From: Candidatus Altimarinota bacterium
GTDB lineage: Bacteria; Patescibacteriota; Gracilibacteria; BD1-5; UBA2023
Reading direction: 5' to 3'
DNA: 64,000 nt
NCBI GenBank assembly: GCA_014377305.1
Contig: JACMPW010000015.1
Coordinates: forward strand, 1 to 64,000
Shown: piece by piece, positions 29,836-40,117 of the stretch
Position numbering within the stretch: the first letter of the stretch is position 1
Layout of the letters: the number at the start of each line of letters is the position of its first letter
Notes under the pieces: model-generated
Databases searched by the model: none
Seen by the model: only the letters and a program-made list of their open reading frames with translations
Told to the model about the DNA's origin: nothing
Translations under genes and position numbers: made by a program

Positions 29836-29865
29836 ATATTTTCAAAAGTTACAACCGTTATATTT

Positions 29866-31155
29866 TTACCTTGGTATTGTTATAGCAATCGAGAGTCAAT
29901 GAGGAATATTATTCGAGATATCGAGTGATCCATCGTGAATCCGGACAATATGATCGATGATAGAGAGTCCGATACCCATACTCATATTAGCATCTCGAGT
30001 ACGTGACTTATCTACACGGTAGAATTTTTCTCTCACGAGTGATATCTCCTCAGTGGGTATACCAACTCCATTATCTGAGAATTCTATTCGGATAGTATCT
30101 TTTTCTCTTGAATATCGGCACTCTAGTGTTGTATTATTACCTGCATATTTGATAGAGTTGGAGAATATATTATGGAGAATTTGTACGAACATATTTCTAT
30201 CCATACGTACTGATACATCGATGTTTCCATATATTTGTACTTGTTGTTTTATTTTATCGAACTGAGGTCTATATTCATAGATGAGCTCTTCGATCTGAGA
30301 TCGTATATCGAATTTCTCGACTCAAATATCATCACTCACATGATGTGTGAGGCTCTCATATTCCATGATTTGTTCAGTGATACTCGTGAGCCTTGTGAGT
30401 TCAGTTTGGAGGAGTGGTATAGTCTTTGTATCCAATGTCATCATCCCATCTTCGATAGCTTCGAGATAACACCTCACAGCCGTTATCGGAGTACGGATCT
30501 CGTGGGAGATATCTGAGAGAAAATTTGAGCGAATATTTTCTTGCACTCTCAGTGATTTGTAGAGACTATTGATCGTCATGACAAGTGGTGAGAACTCATC
30601 ATCTCGTAGATAGCGTATTGTCTGAAATTTGGAGCTATCAATATAAGATCTCAGTCTACTCATGATGAGATTTATTGGTGCAAAAATATGACGTATCCAA
30701 AGATAGTAGAGACTCGTAACAAATAGAAGAAATACAATATTAGTTATAAGTAGGCGAGTCAGGAGTCAGAGTATGAGATTCCACTCTGGAGTATCTTTAT
30801 CCCATCATGTCGGATTCGTGATAATGGCTGTGATATTCGCGAATGGACTCGTTTGTGATGGAGGCGTAGATACTCTGAGTGCATATCCTCATTCTGACTC
30901 ATTACGATTAAGAGATCCTTTTTGGATATAGAGCTCAGGATTATCACTGATATTTTTGAGTGATGTCGATATAGTTGAGAGTTCACTCACTATAGCCTTA
31001 TATTCATCTTGTTTCTCAGTTGAGAGAGTGCTCACATCGAGTACAGCTCTGAGTTTCTCAGGTGATAGGCTTCCTTTTTGTTCATTGGATTGTATTTCTT
31101 GAGTATACTCTACAAAAAGAGTTCCCATAAAATATCGGAATGCTATAATATTCAC
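29866..31155 (-). CDS. Membrane sensor histidine kinase
   Basis: 429 residues from GTG 31155. Extracytoplasmic sensor flanked by membrane helices, HAMP-like linker, H-box 'SDISHEIRTPITA' (His near 213), N-box 'QILHNIFSNSIKYAGN', G1 'DNGVGIP', F-box, and G2 'GIGLSII'. Belongs to the EnvZ/PhoR class. No response regulator is adjacent, so it is an orphan here. The frame stays open upstream to TAA at 31249 and encodes more of a first helix ('YQIPLITGLAIIATTL'), but no ATG/GTG/TTG exists there, so the true start may be non-canonical. Confidence 0.85.
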
Positions 31156-31417
31156 GAGTGTGGTCGCGATGATAGCGAGCCCAGTAATGAGAGGGATCTG
31201 ATAGGAGAGACGGATGGGAAATAAAAGATAAAAGATAAAATATGGAAGTTATTATAGGAGCTTTTGCAAATCATACAAGGTCTTTTTAGTGATTTTATCG
31301 TGATCGCTTCCTCCTTGCTTTTTCCTTGCTTTTTCATATATTATATCTTATATATTTTATAATTTTTTTAATCCATAGTTCCCGAATTTTTCATTTTTAT
31401 CTTTTCATTTTTATCTG

Positions 31418-32887
31418 ATGTCATCTGTCCGTACTCGTCTCGCTCCATCTCCAACTGGATATCTCCATATCGGTAACCTGCGTACCGCTCTCTATGCGTA
31501 CCTCTGGGCAAGACACAATGAGGGACAATTCATAGTTCGGATCGAGGATACCGATCGGACTCGTCTCGTCGAGGATGCTGTGGACAAGATTATATCTACC
31601 CTCACACTCGTCGGTATGCGGCCTGATGAGGGGCCACACCATGATGGTGGATACGGACCATATACTCAGAGTGAGCGACTCAATGAATACGCACCACGAC
31701 TCAGACGACTCTGTGAAGAGGGAACTGCGTACTACTGTTTCTGTACTCCTGAGCGTCTTGAGCTCCTACATGAGCAACAGATCGAGCTCCACCTCGCTCC
31801 TGGGTATGATGGACACTGTCGACATCTCCCTCTCGAAGAGGCTCATGCTCATATTGCCAATGGAGACAACTATACTATCCGACTCAAGGTACCTCGCAAC
31901 GAGACCCTCATATTCAATGATATGATCCGTGGTCGTATCGAGTTCGATACTAACCAGACTGATGATACTATCCTCCTGAAATCTGACGGTATCTACCCGA
32001 CTTATCATGGAGCTGTTGTCATCGATGATCATCTCATGGCGATATCTCATGTGATGCGAGGCGAGGAGTGGATCAGCTCTATGCCGACTCAGATACTTAC
32101 CGCTCGTGCACTCGGCATCACTCTCCCAGAGTATGCACATCTCCCACTCGTACTTGGCAACGATAGCAAAAAACTTTCCAAACGAACGGGTGATGCATTT
32201 GTCTCTGACTATATAGCGAAGTGATACCTAGTAGAGGCTCTTCTAAATTTTCTTGCACTCCTCGGTTGGCACCCAGGTCATGATAACGAGATCATGACTA
32301 TGGATGAGATGATAGCCCTATTTGAGATCCGTGATATACATAAGTCCGGAGCCGTACTCGACCCCATCAAGCTCGACTGGATGAATGGAGAATATATCAA
32401 AAAAATGGAAATCTGAGAACTCCATACCAGATTAGCAAGTTATCTCGAAGGATATGAAACATCTTTTTATAAAAATATATTCAGTCAAAAAGACTATATC
32501 TATAATAGTCGTATCATAGCAGAAACTCAAACTCGTATGAAACGATTTGAAGAATTTGTCTCACTCACGAATTATCTCTATGGAGACGCGAGTATCCGTC
32601 TTGATCTCCTCATCAATCCCAAGATGAAAATCGAAACCGAAGAACAAGGGCTCGATGCACTCAGATTCGTACTTCCACTTATCGAAGGAGCTGACTATAG
32701 CTCTCTCGAATCACTCAAGGCTCCTATTCTCGCTGCTATCGCAGTCGCTGGAAAGAAAAATGGACAGATACTCTGGCCACTCCGAGTAGCACTCTCAGGT
32801 GAAGAATTTTCACCTGGAGCATTCGAACTCGCATATATCCTCGGTCGTGATGAGTCAGTTCGCCGAATACAGAAAAATCTTGCCTAA
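31418..32887 (+). CDS. gltX: Glutamyl-tRNA synthetase
   Basis: 489 residues, class I. HIGN at 17-20 and KLSKR near 251-255 are the two ATP-binding motifs. 'LAPSPTGYLHIGNLRTALYAYL' region and 'MRGEEW' are typical. With gatB in this window, GltX may also load tRNA-Gln with Glu for the amidotransferase. Two TGA codons ('IAKGYLVEAL', 'KMEIGELHTRL') are Gly. Confidence 0.94.
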
Positions 32888-32911
32888 ATTTATTATCTAG
32901 ATTCACTCTCT

Positions 32912-33289
32912 ATGCCATATATATTCCTCAAAAACATCCTCGAATCGGTCATAGCAAACTATGTATGTACTGATTGTCAGAGTCGGACTGCCGCAGAACA
33001 GATTACTATAACTGGGATGAGTTCTCGTGGACTCGATCTCAATCTCATATGTGGACTCTGTGGTCTCCATTCACACCTTGCTGCAGAGGTCAATACGATG
33101 GCATCAGAGCTCCTCACGAGCGAGTGATGACAACAGTTTTTCAGTGAATTCATCAAAAATGGTGGAACTACTGGAGCTACTATGAAAAATAAGAAAAATA
33201 TACATGATACAGGTATCAATGCTGCAGATATAGAAAAAATCGGTGAAGATATCGCCAATGCAAAAACTATCGAAGATCTTATGGGTTAA
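32912..33289 (+). CDS. Small zinc-ribbon protein
   Basis: 125 residues. Two Cys pairs, CTDC (about 18-21) and CGLC (about 47-50), suggest one zinc site. The C-terminal half is polar and helical. One TGA is Gly. 24 nt after gltX. Function unknown. Confidence 0.65.
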
Positions 33290-33316
33290 TTTATAGCCTT
33301 ATTAACCTACTATTTT

Positions 33317-33682
33317 ATGTTTTCTCGTCTTATCTGATTCATCGCAGTCGTTGCATTTTCATACTTGCTCTGAGTATTTGCCCTACCCAGTATCTCAGAT
33401 CAATACTGAGACCCAATTCTCAATGCAAAAATACGCAATATAAAAAATGTATCTCTCCAGTTCGCATCTGGATGAGATTCTGCGGGTTCTATCGTGGATA
33501 AGATAAAAAATACAGCAACTCCATATATTGATGATACCAAAAAAGCGGTCGAAGATATAAACTCAACCATAAATAATAAAGTAAATCAAGTGCAAGAGGC
33601 TGCAAATGCTGTCCAAAATGCGTATAGTGGAGTTATTGATGCCAAAAATAAAATCGAGAATTTCACAGGAAGCGGGAAATAA
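33317..33682 (+). CDS. Small membrane-anchored helical protein
   Basis: 121 residues: hydrophobic N-terminus (about 1-25), then a long amphipathic helix rich in Ala, Asn, Lys and Val ('KKAVEDINSTINNKVNQVQ'). Resembles YtxH/apolipoprotein-like proteins by composition only. Four TGA-coded Gly. Unknown role; precedes mltG. Confidence 0.6.
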
Positions 33683-33714
33683 AACCCTACACTAACTATA
33701 ATTTACCAGTATCT

Positions 33715-34758
33715 ATGTCTTCATTTTCTCAGCAACCTATTTCTACTCGTCAGGGTAGGCGTCATCAGGATTCTCGATCGATCCGTTTTTTTGCTTTTTT
33801 ATTTATTGCAGTATTTATTTTTCTAGGCTATCTTGTGGTAGCTGTTTGAACTACCAATATTCCTAATTCCAAGTACTCTATCGAGAAATGATACACTATT
33901 TCTACGCTTTCTGATAAACTCTGATTCGGTATGGCATCATGGAGATATCGTCTCTGGGTTCGGTTTTTTGCACCAGAAAATCTCGTTATCAATGCTGGTA
34001 CATATGAGACAACTACTCCGACGACGATTGCAGATTTTCTCACGAAAACCATGCGTTCTCCACTCTATGTCGATCAGACGATCACGATCCTCCCAGGATG
34101 GAGCTCCTACGATATCGATGCATATCTTGCAACAAAAGGAATTGGTTCTATTGGTGATTTTCTCGAGACAGCTCGACTCAATTTTGCTACATATCAACAT
34201 GACTATACGTATCTCGCTCTTGCTCCGAGTATCGAGTGATATCTCTATCCAGATACCTATCGTCTCAAACAAGATGCTACGATGGATGATGCTATCCGAG
34301 TAATGTTGCGTGAATTTGATCGAAAAATTGGTACCGAATACAAGAGTCTTGATCCCAAAAAAGCCTATCAAACTCTCATCCTCGCATCGATTGTTGAACG
34401 AGAAGAATGATCTCCCACCAATCAACCGATCGTTGCAGGGATACTATCTAAACGAGTCACTGAAAGTATTGCAATGTGAGCAGATGCAACCGTGTGTTAT
34501 GGATATGCTAAGACTCAGAAACAATGTACTCCGAGTTTTATCGGTACTATTATCCAGGATAAAAATCCATACAATACGAGGAATAAACAAGGATATCCAC
34601 CAACTCCAATATCTAATATGACTATATCAACCTGGATTGCTGCCCTGCATCCTGATATATCTCCATACTACTACTATCTCCATGGGAGCGATGGGCAGAT
34701 CCACTATTGACGAACCAATGACGAGCATATAGCGAACAAGCAAAAATATCTGGAATAA
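33715..34758 (+). CDS. mltG: Endolytic murein transglycosylase MltG
   Basis: 347 residues. One N-terminal helix (about 26-44), a LysM-like region, and the YceG domain with 'LPGWSSYDIDAYL', 'EGYLYPDTYRL', and the catalytic 'LASIVEREEG' (Glu near 226). 'VCYGYAK' and 'NPYNTRNKQGYPPTPISN' are typical of the C-terminal half. MltG cuts nascent glycan strands. Six TGA codons are Gly at conserved sites (EGYLYP, REEGSP, MGADATV). Confidence 0.92.
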
Positions 34759-34817
34759 TTTTAATTTATTTTAAGGTCATATCCATATACTATCATTTTT
34801 TATTAAAATAGCTCACC

Positions 34818-36269
34818 ATGGTACCCACAATCAACAAGTATCTATTGCCTCTAGAAGATCTCATCAAAAATAATCGAAAATATATCGGTTATTTTTTGAT
34901 ATTTCTATCTTTTGTCTCTCTCGGATTTTTATTGTATCCCAATTCAACCAAAGATAGTGGTGGCTATGCAATAACTCTACTGTGGATCATACTGTGGATA
35001 CCGATTTTCTCTCGAGTTTTTGGACTCAAAATAGCTCAGGTAGTTATCCCACTGCGCAGAGAACTCGGCATACTCATGGGGACACTAGCATTTGTCCATG
35101 GTGCAGGATTTATGATTGCATATCCGAGCATGGTTGCTAGTACGAGCTTTTGGTGGTCAAAAGGATCTATTACATATACGGCGGTAGGATTCGTAGCACT
35201 CCTACTCTCTATCCCACTGACACTCACATCATCGAGTTGGGCGATGGCAAAGCTCGGTAAAAACTGGAAACGACTCCATCGTGTCGTCTATATTATCATT
35301 ATATTGACGGTCTTACATGTTGTATTGCTTCGTTTTTCTCGCAATTTCGAGATTGCTCCTGTGATATTTCTCTGTATATATTTTGCGTTCAAAATATTGG
35401 AATGGCGAGGTATAAAACTCTACACAAGTGAAAATAAAATCTATCCAATCGGGCAAAAGTGGCTCTGTATCCCTTGTGGATATATCTATGATCCACTTAT
35501 CGGGGATCTAGATAGTGGAGTTGCTGCAGGTACGGAGTTCTCAGGTATCCCAGATGACTGGAGATGTCCTGTGTGTGGGGTGACCAAGGCAGATTTTGTT
35601 CCATATATCGAGTGACAAGAGCAGGAGACACTGGGAGCCAGAATAGTCTCGAAACGATACCTCAATCCTACTACTATAGAACTCATCATCGAGACTGTTG
35701 ATACTCTTACATCTCAGATATGACAGTTCGTATCATTCGTCTGGGATGATGAGCAGTGAGAATTCACGAGACAATACTCGATCGCAAAACAGGATGGACG
35801 GAAACTCACATTCCTCATCAAGATAACGGAACTCGGTAGAGGATCGCGTATCTTATCGACCCTATCTACTGGCACAGAGGTACGTATCAACTGAATATTC
35901 GGAACATTCCGCCTCCAAGAGAGTCAGAATCCAAAAGTATTCATCGCAACAGGGACAGGTCTCGCTCCGATCTATAATATGATCACTTCACTCCCAATAG
36001 CTAGTAGGGGGACCCTTTACTTCACAGCCGCGACTGCTACTGATCTCTTTTATATAGATCAGCTCAAGTCTATAGAGTGACTCGATCTCCATATCCACAT
36101 AACCCGTGAAGAGGTTCCTGGTTGTATATTTGGACGAGTCGATGTTGACATGATCATGGCAAGTCCCGACACTGAGTGGTATTTCTGTGGCAACCCCCGT
36201 ATGGTTACAGAAGCAGTAGACAAGCTCACAAAAAAAGGATATACCAGGATATATCGAGAGGAGTTTTAA
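34818..36269 (+). CDS. Ferric-reductase-like membrane domain / rubredoxin / FNR fusion
   Basis: 483 residues joining three modules. (1) A six-helix ferric reductase-like domain (about 1-195) with candidate haem His in 'LAFVHGAGF' and '[21 protein letters not shown]', as in MsrQ/FRD proteins. (2) Rubredoxin (about 213-262): CIPCG at 217-221 and CPVCG at 250-254. (3) A ferredoxin-NADP reductase module (about 268-483): flavin motif 'RQYSIA', and the nucleotide motifs 'ATGTGLAPI' and 'WYFCGNPRM'. It could pass electrons from NAD(P)H via flavin and the rubredoxin iron to haem or an outside acceptor. It converges on the persulfide operon. Four TGA codons are Gly. Confidence 0.85.
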
Positions 36270-36275
36270 TAGTTT

Positions 36276-36530
36276 TTATAGCCCGATTTTCTCCACCAGT
36301 TCTCACCGATCATGCAGTGCTGCGATATCTGTATATCCTCCGAGACACTCATCTCATAAAAATATCTGAGGAAGCGTTCGCATTCGAGATTTTGCTACGA
36401 TTTCCATGAGGAGTTCATGATTGTTCGTGACATCGACCGCTTCGTAGATGGCACCGAGAGATGTGAGGAGATTCTTTGCGAGTATGCAGTATGGACAATT
36501 ATCTTTGCTATATATGGTGATTTTTTTCAT
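36276..36530 (-). CDS. Glutaredoxin
   Basis: 84 residues. 'IYSKDNCPYCILAKNLL' has the CPYC redox site (C12/C15 region), followed by 'RTLPQIFLGDECLGGYTDIAAL', the glutathione-binding cis-Pro and GG motif. Two TGA codons are Gly. The last gene of the sulfur operon; the upstream gene stops 11 nt before its ATG. Confidence 0.88.
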
Positions 36531-36540
36531 AGTTTTTGGA

Positions 36541-37251
36541 TTATTTTTGATTGTCATAGATCCCAAGTTGCATATTTGCTGGGAGTGCGATATCGATATA
36601 TTTCGGATAATCGAGATTGACGGCTTGCATAGTTTCTACGAATTCTACGAGTGTAGTGGTATCCTTGATTCGGGTGTTGTATGATTTTTCCTCTCATACT
36701 GTACTCATTGTCTGTCCAGTATAGTCATGCCCTGGATATATCTGAGCCGTATCAGGTAGTGTATAGATCTTGCTCTGGATCGAGTCATAGAGTCGCTCTG
36801 CAGATCCTCACTGGAAGTCTGTCCGTCCCGTCTTGCGGATGAGAAGAGTATCACCCGTGAATAACATATCTCAGATGAAGTAGCTCGTACATACGTCAGT
36901 ATGTCATGGTGTAGATATTGCTTTCACCCTGATATCGCCTACCGTGAATATCTCTCCATCTGCGAGCAGTATATCTGGTTTAGCTATATGAGCTCATTCT
37001 CACATCGCGATTTTGGCTCCAGTTTTTTGCCTAAGGAGTCCCGATCCAGTGATATGATCGGCATGGATATGGGTATCGAGAATATGGGTGAGTGTGATTC
37101 CGAACTCTGCGATCAACTTGAGGTCACGATCGATCTGATCGCGAACAGGGTCGATGATGAGAGCTTCTTGAGTCTCGCTATCTGCAAGGATGTAGGTATA
37201 TGTCCAGGACTTTTCATCGAAGAGCTGACGGAAGATAATATTTGAATTCAT
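36541..37251 (-). CDS. Persulfide dioxygenase-like MBL-fold hydrolase (ETHE1 type)
   Basis: 236 residues. Metal motif HIHADH at 61-66, a second ligand region 'VKAISTPGHTDVCTSYFI', and 'GDTLLIRKTGRTDFQGG' and 'YPGHDYTGQTMSTV', which are typical of ETHE1/Sdo persulfide dioxygenases rather than glyoxalase II. The enzyme oxidises glutathione persulfide to sulfite. Neighbouring rhodanese, glutaredoxin and YeeE-like transporters support the call. TGA codons are Gly (MGENAH, FQGGSAE). Confidence 0.87.
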
Positions 37252-37258
37252 ATATATA

Positions 37259-37603
37259 TTAGTTGAAATAACTTGGATCGAACTCCGCCGTGATCTCGAT
37301 GATATCTGATTGATCTCGATAAAGTGCTTCGATGCTACCGGCGACATTTGTTGCCGTTTTTCATTCTCACTCGAGCCATTGACAAACTTGTCCGCTGCGT
37401 GATCATGACCGACAGAATATATAGATAGGTTTGTTAAAATCGATATCTCAGATACGGAATTCGATGGAGGAGAGGGGAATGAGTTTGGCTCCGGGGATGC
37501 GGATCTGATCCCATTCTTTTTTCTCACGAACATCGATGAGCTCGATATCGGCGTGATTGTGCGTGAGGATCTCGAGTTCTTTTGAGGATATTTCTTTATA
37601 CAT
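37259..37603 (-). CDS. Single-domain rhodanese; TGA in the active-site loop
   Basis: 114 residues. Active-site Cys64 in 'FCRSGSRSGQ'; the Gly67 of this loop is TGA. 'IDVREKKEWDQIRIPGA' is the first conserved rhodanese motif. Transfers sulfane sulfur. Its ATG overlaps nothing but lies 2 nt from the YeeE-like stop, and its stop is 8 nt from the next ATG. Confidence 0.9.
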
Positions 37604-37604
37604 A

Positions 37605-38030
37605 TTATTTTGTGGTGAATTTTTTATAGAAGAGCATACTCACTATCATCGAGACGGTGAATACGAGAATGTATGGATCAAGAAACACGATGCTCCCGAT
37701 CGCTGGACCCGGACAGAGTCCACCGATGCCCCATCCGATGCCAAATAACGCGGATCCAACGATGAGCTTATTATCGATGATTCCTTTTTTTACCCAAGGG
37801 AAATGCCACTTCTCTGCGAAGTGTGGAGTTTCTTTTTTGGATAACAAAAAATGTCAGATCACAGATACTGTGACAGCACCCATCATCACAAAAAGAAGTG
37901 TCGGATCCCATTTTCCCGTGATATCGAGAAATCCACGAACTCGATCTGGCGAAGTCATATCCGAGAGTACGAGAGCAAATCCAAAGAGGATGCCCGCGAC
38001 GAGGGAGATGAGATTGGTAGTTTTGGACAT
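37605..38030 (-). CDS. YeeE/YedE-like sulfur transporter half (C-terminal type)
   Basis: 141 residues, four helices. 'VGSALFGIGWGIGGLCPGPAIGSI' is the hallmark of this family, which imports thiosulfate or other sulfur species. Pairs with the next upstream gene as a two-part transporter. One TGA-coded Gly. TAA at 37605. Confidence 0.87.
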
Positions 38031-38035
38031 AGTGT

Positions 38036-38452
38036 TTAGGAGAAGAAGTGAGTGATATATACTGCGATCATGCCACTCGAGACGAATACGAGAGTCGCGA
38101 TGAGAGACCTGAGAGAGAGACGACCGATACCGCAAACAGCGTGCCCACTCGTGCATCCATTTGCCATGCTGGTACCGACTCCGACGAGTATCCCCGCGAT
38201 GATGGCGATGATATATGACGGATTCGTATTGGCCATATGATATCCGGGGACGACCTGACTATAGAGTGCGACGCCGAGTGGCAGCCCGATGAGGAAATAG
38301 TATCTCCAGTATTCGCCTTTTGTGACCTTGCCAAGGACTCATTTCAATATACCAGAGACACCCATCACGCGCCCGATCCCTCCTGCAAAAAGAAGTGCCG
38401 AGAGTCCAATGAGAGCTCCACCGATGAGAGCTAAGATATAGAGAGGATTCAT
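38036..38452 (-). CDS. YeeE/YedE-like sulfur transporter half (N-terminal type)
   Basis: 138 residues, four helices. 'NGCTSGHAVCGIGRLSLRS' matches the conserved GCTSGH segment of YeeE/YedE proteins, with Cys proposed to relay sulfur. Stop is 5 nt before the next gene's ATG. One TGA is Gly (ILKGVLGK). Confidence 0.87.
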
Positions 38453-38461
38453 GATATAAAG

Positions 38462-38758
38462 TTATGGACAGTAGATAGAGGAGAGTGATGTAAGGAGCTG
38501 TAGTATTTCGGGGTTGCTGATGCGGTAGGTGACGTAGAGTCAGGATTTCTCACATGTGAGGATTCACTCCTCTCGCATCTTAGTGAGGAATTGTGAGAGC
38601 TGGGACTGCGAGATATGACATGACTTCACGAGTGCCGTGACAGTTTGTGGTCAGGATGATAGACGACAGAGGATGAGGAGCCTCTTGGGATGAGCAATTG
38701 TTTTGAGGATTTCGGATATCTTTTCGGCTTGTATTTCGAGATCAGTGATATTTTTCAT
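38462..38758 (-). CDS. ArsR-family repressor of BigR/SqrR (persulfide-sensing) type
   Basis: 98 residues, winged helix-turn-helix. 'IAHPKRLLILCRL' places Cys31 in helix 2, and the C-terminus 'LSSIYCP' has Cys97. This Cys pair is where BigR/SqrR/YgaV proteins form a tetrasulfide when reactive sulfur is present. The DNA-recognition helix is 'ISQSQLSQFLTKM'. It heads the YeeE-YeeE-rhodanese-ETHE1-glutaredoxin operon. Three TGA codons are Gly. Sensing mode is inferred from the cysteines and context. Confidence 0.85.
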
Positions 38759-38781
38759 ATATTTTCGTTATCTATTGGTAG

Positions 38782-38810
38782 TATATTATGAATATGTAAT
38801 ATAATGTCAA
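38782..38810 (-). promoter_or_regulatory. Promoter and operator of the persulfide operon
   Basis: Minus-strand -35 TTGACA (38805-38810), 16-bp spacer, -10 TAATAT (38783-38788). A palindrome TATATTA-N8-TAATATA (38782-38803) covers the spacer and -10, as expected for an autoregulating ArsR-type repressor. Confidence 0.6.
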
Positions 38811-38912
38811 AAGATTTTTGTTATATTTTGCAAGTGATTTTCGGGTATTTTATTTTGTGAAACGATAGAAACCCATACTATAGGGACTATTATCCAGATA
38901 ATTCACTCCGAC

Positions 38913-40079
38913 ATGAAACTCTTCAATATTACTGATATATTCAACAATATCATCACGATGAGTCCCGAGACTCTCGAGGCATTCCATGATGAGCTGCGAG
39001 ACAACTACAAGGTGCTCGCCAAAGACGGAGATATCGACAATCTCCGAGTACTACGCAATCGACTCCAGACCATCCTCGATGCAAATATAGCAAAATTATC
39101 AAAAAGAGAGAATCGAAAACTCGATAAGCTCCGCAAGCTCCTAATCGAGATCGATGAGACGATCGAGGCAGTAGAGCTCTCCACACGTGAGGAGATCGTA
39201 CTAATTGATGTGATCGCCAAATACAAAAAGAAACATAAAACTCTCCATATACTCCCAGTAGACAAAAAGAAAACTCACGTCCTCAATGCCATACGCAAGG
39301 ATGAGATCTCATACGAAGAGGGGATGATCCGACTCCAGATCGAGATCGTAAAGCTGCAGAGCTATATCCAATCTACTGGTAAAAAGTGTCTCATCATATT
39401 CGAGGGACGAGATGCAGCAGGAAAGGGTGGCAATATCAAGAGATTCACTGAGTCACTCAATCCGAGATATTCAAAGGTGGTTGCCCTCATGAAACCTACA
39501 GAAGTAGAACAGGGACAGTGGTACTTCCAGCGGTATCTATCACACCTCCCGAATGCTGGAGAGATGATATTCTTCGACCGATCATGGTACAATCGAGCTG
39601 GTGTGGAACCAGTTATGGGATTTGTCGGGAAGCGTGACTATGAGAAGTTCATAGATGATGTGGTAGTACTCGAGAAGATGCTCACTCGAGCGGGGATCAA
39701 GATCATCAAGTTCTATTTCTCAGTGTCAAAAGAAGAACAAGCAGCTCGGTTCCACGAGCGACGCACCAATCCACTCAAGCAGTACAAGCTCTCTCCTATA
39801 GACCAGTTCTCACAAAAACTCTGGGATCGCTATACCCTTGCTGAATATCTGAACTTCTCACAAACGCATACTGAACACGCTCCATGGACAATCGTGAAGA
39901 GTGACAACAAGGAGATGTCTCGTATCAACGCGATCAAGTACCTCCTCTCACAATTCGACTATCCAGACAAGTGTGATGCGAAGTATCTCAAGATCAATGA
40001 TGATATTGTATTCTCTGGACGAGAAAAAGTGAAGATGCTCGCAAAAGAAATCGATGAAACAAAGAGCTTATTTGAATAA
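38913..40079 (+). CDS. ppk2: Polyphosphate kinase 2 family protein
   Basis: 388 residues. Walker A 'FEGRDAAGKGGNIKRF' near 162-176, Walker B/lid 'FFDRSWYNRAGVEPVMGF' near 222, and 'FYFSVSKEEQAARFHERRTNPLKQYKLSP' region. PPK2 enzymes phosphorylate NDP or NMP with polyphosphate, a way to regenerate NTP in a fermenting or host-dependent cell. An N-terminal coiled-coil extension (about 15-105) is longer than in the shortest members. No TGA codon in 388 residues. Confidence 0.92.
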   Translation: MKLFNITDIFNNIITMSPETLEAFHDELRDNYKVLAKDGDIDNLRVLRNRLQTILDANIAKLSKRENRKLDKLRKLLIEIDETIEAVELSTREEIVLIDVIAKYKKKHKTLHILPVDKKKTHVLNAIRKDEISYEEGMIRLQIEIVKLQSYIQSTGKKCLIIFEGRDAAGKGGNIKRFTESLNPRYSKVVALMKPTEVEQGQWYFQRYLSHLPNAGEMIFFDRSWYNRAGVEPVMGFVGKRDYEKFIDDVVVLEKMLTRAGIKIIKFYFSVSKEEQAARFHERRTNPLKQYKLSPIDQFSQKLWDRYTLAEYLNFSQTHTEHAPWTIVKSDNKEMSRINAIKYLLSQFDYPDKCDAKYLKINDDIVFSGREKVKMLAKEIDETKSLFE

Positions 40080-40117
40080 AAATATAAAATCCGTAATTTA
40101 TGCGGATTTTATATTTT
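40079..40117. terminator. Bidirectional terminator overlapping a stop codon
   Basis: AATATAAAATCCG / CGGATTTTATATT stem with a 9-nt loop. It serves ppk2 (plus) and the flavoprotein (minus), whose stop codon at 40098 lies in the loop. Confidence 0.85.
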
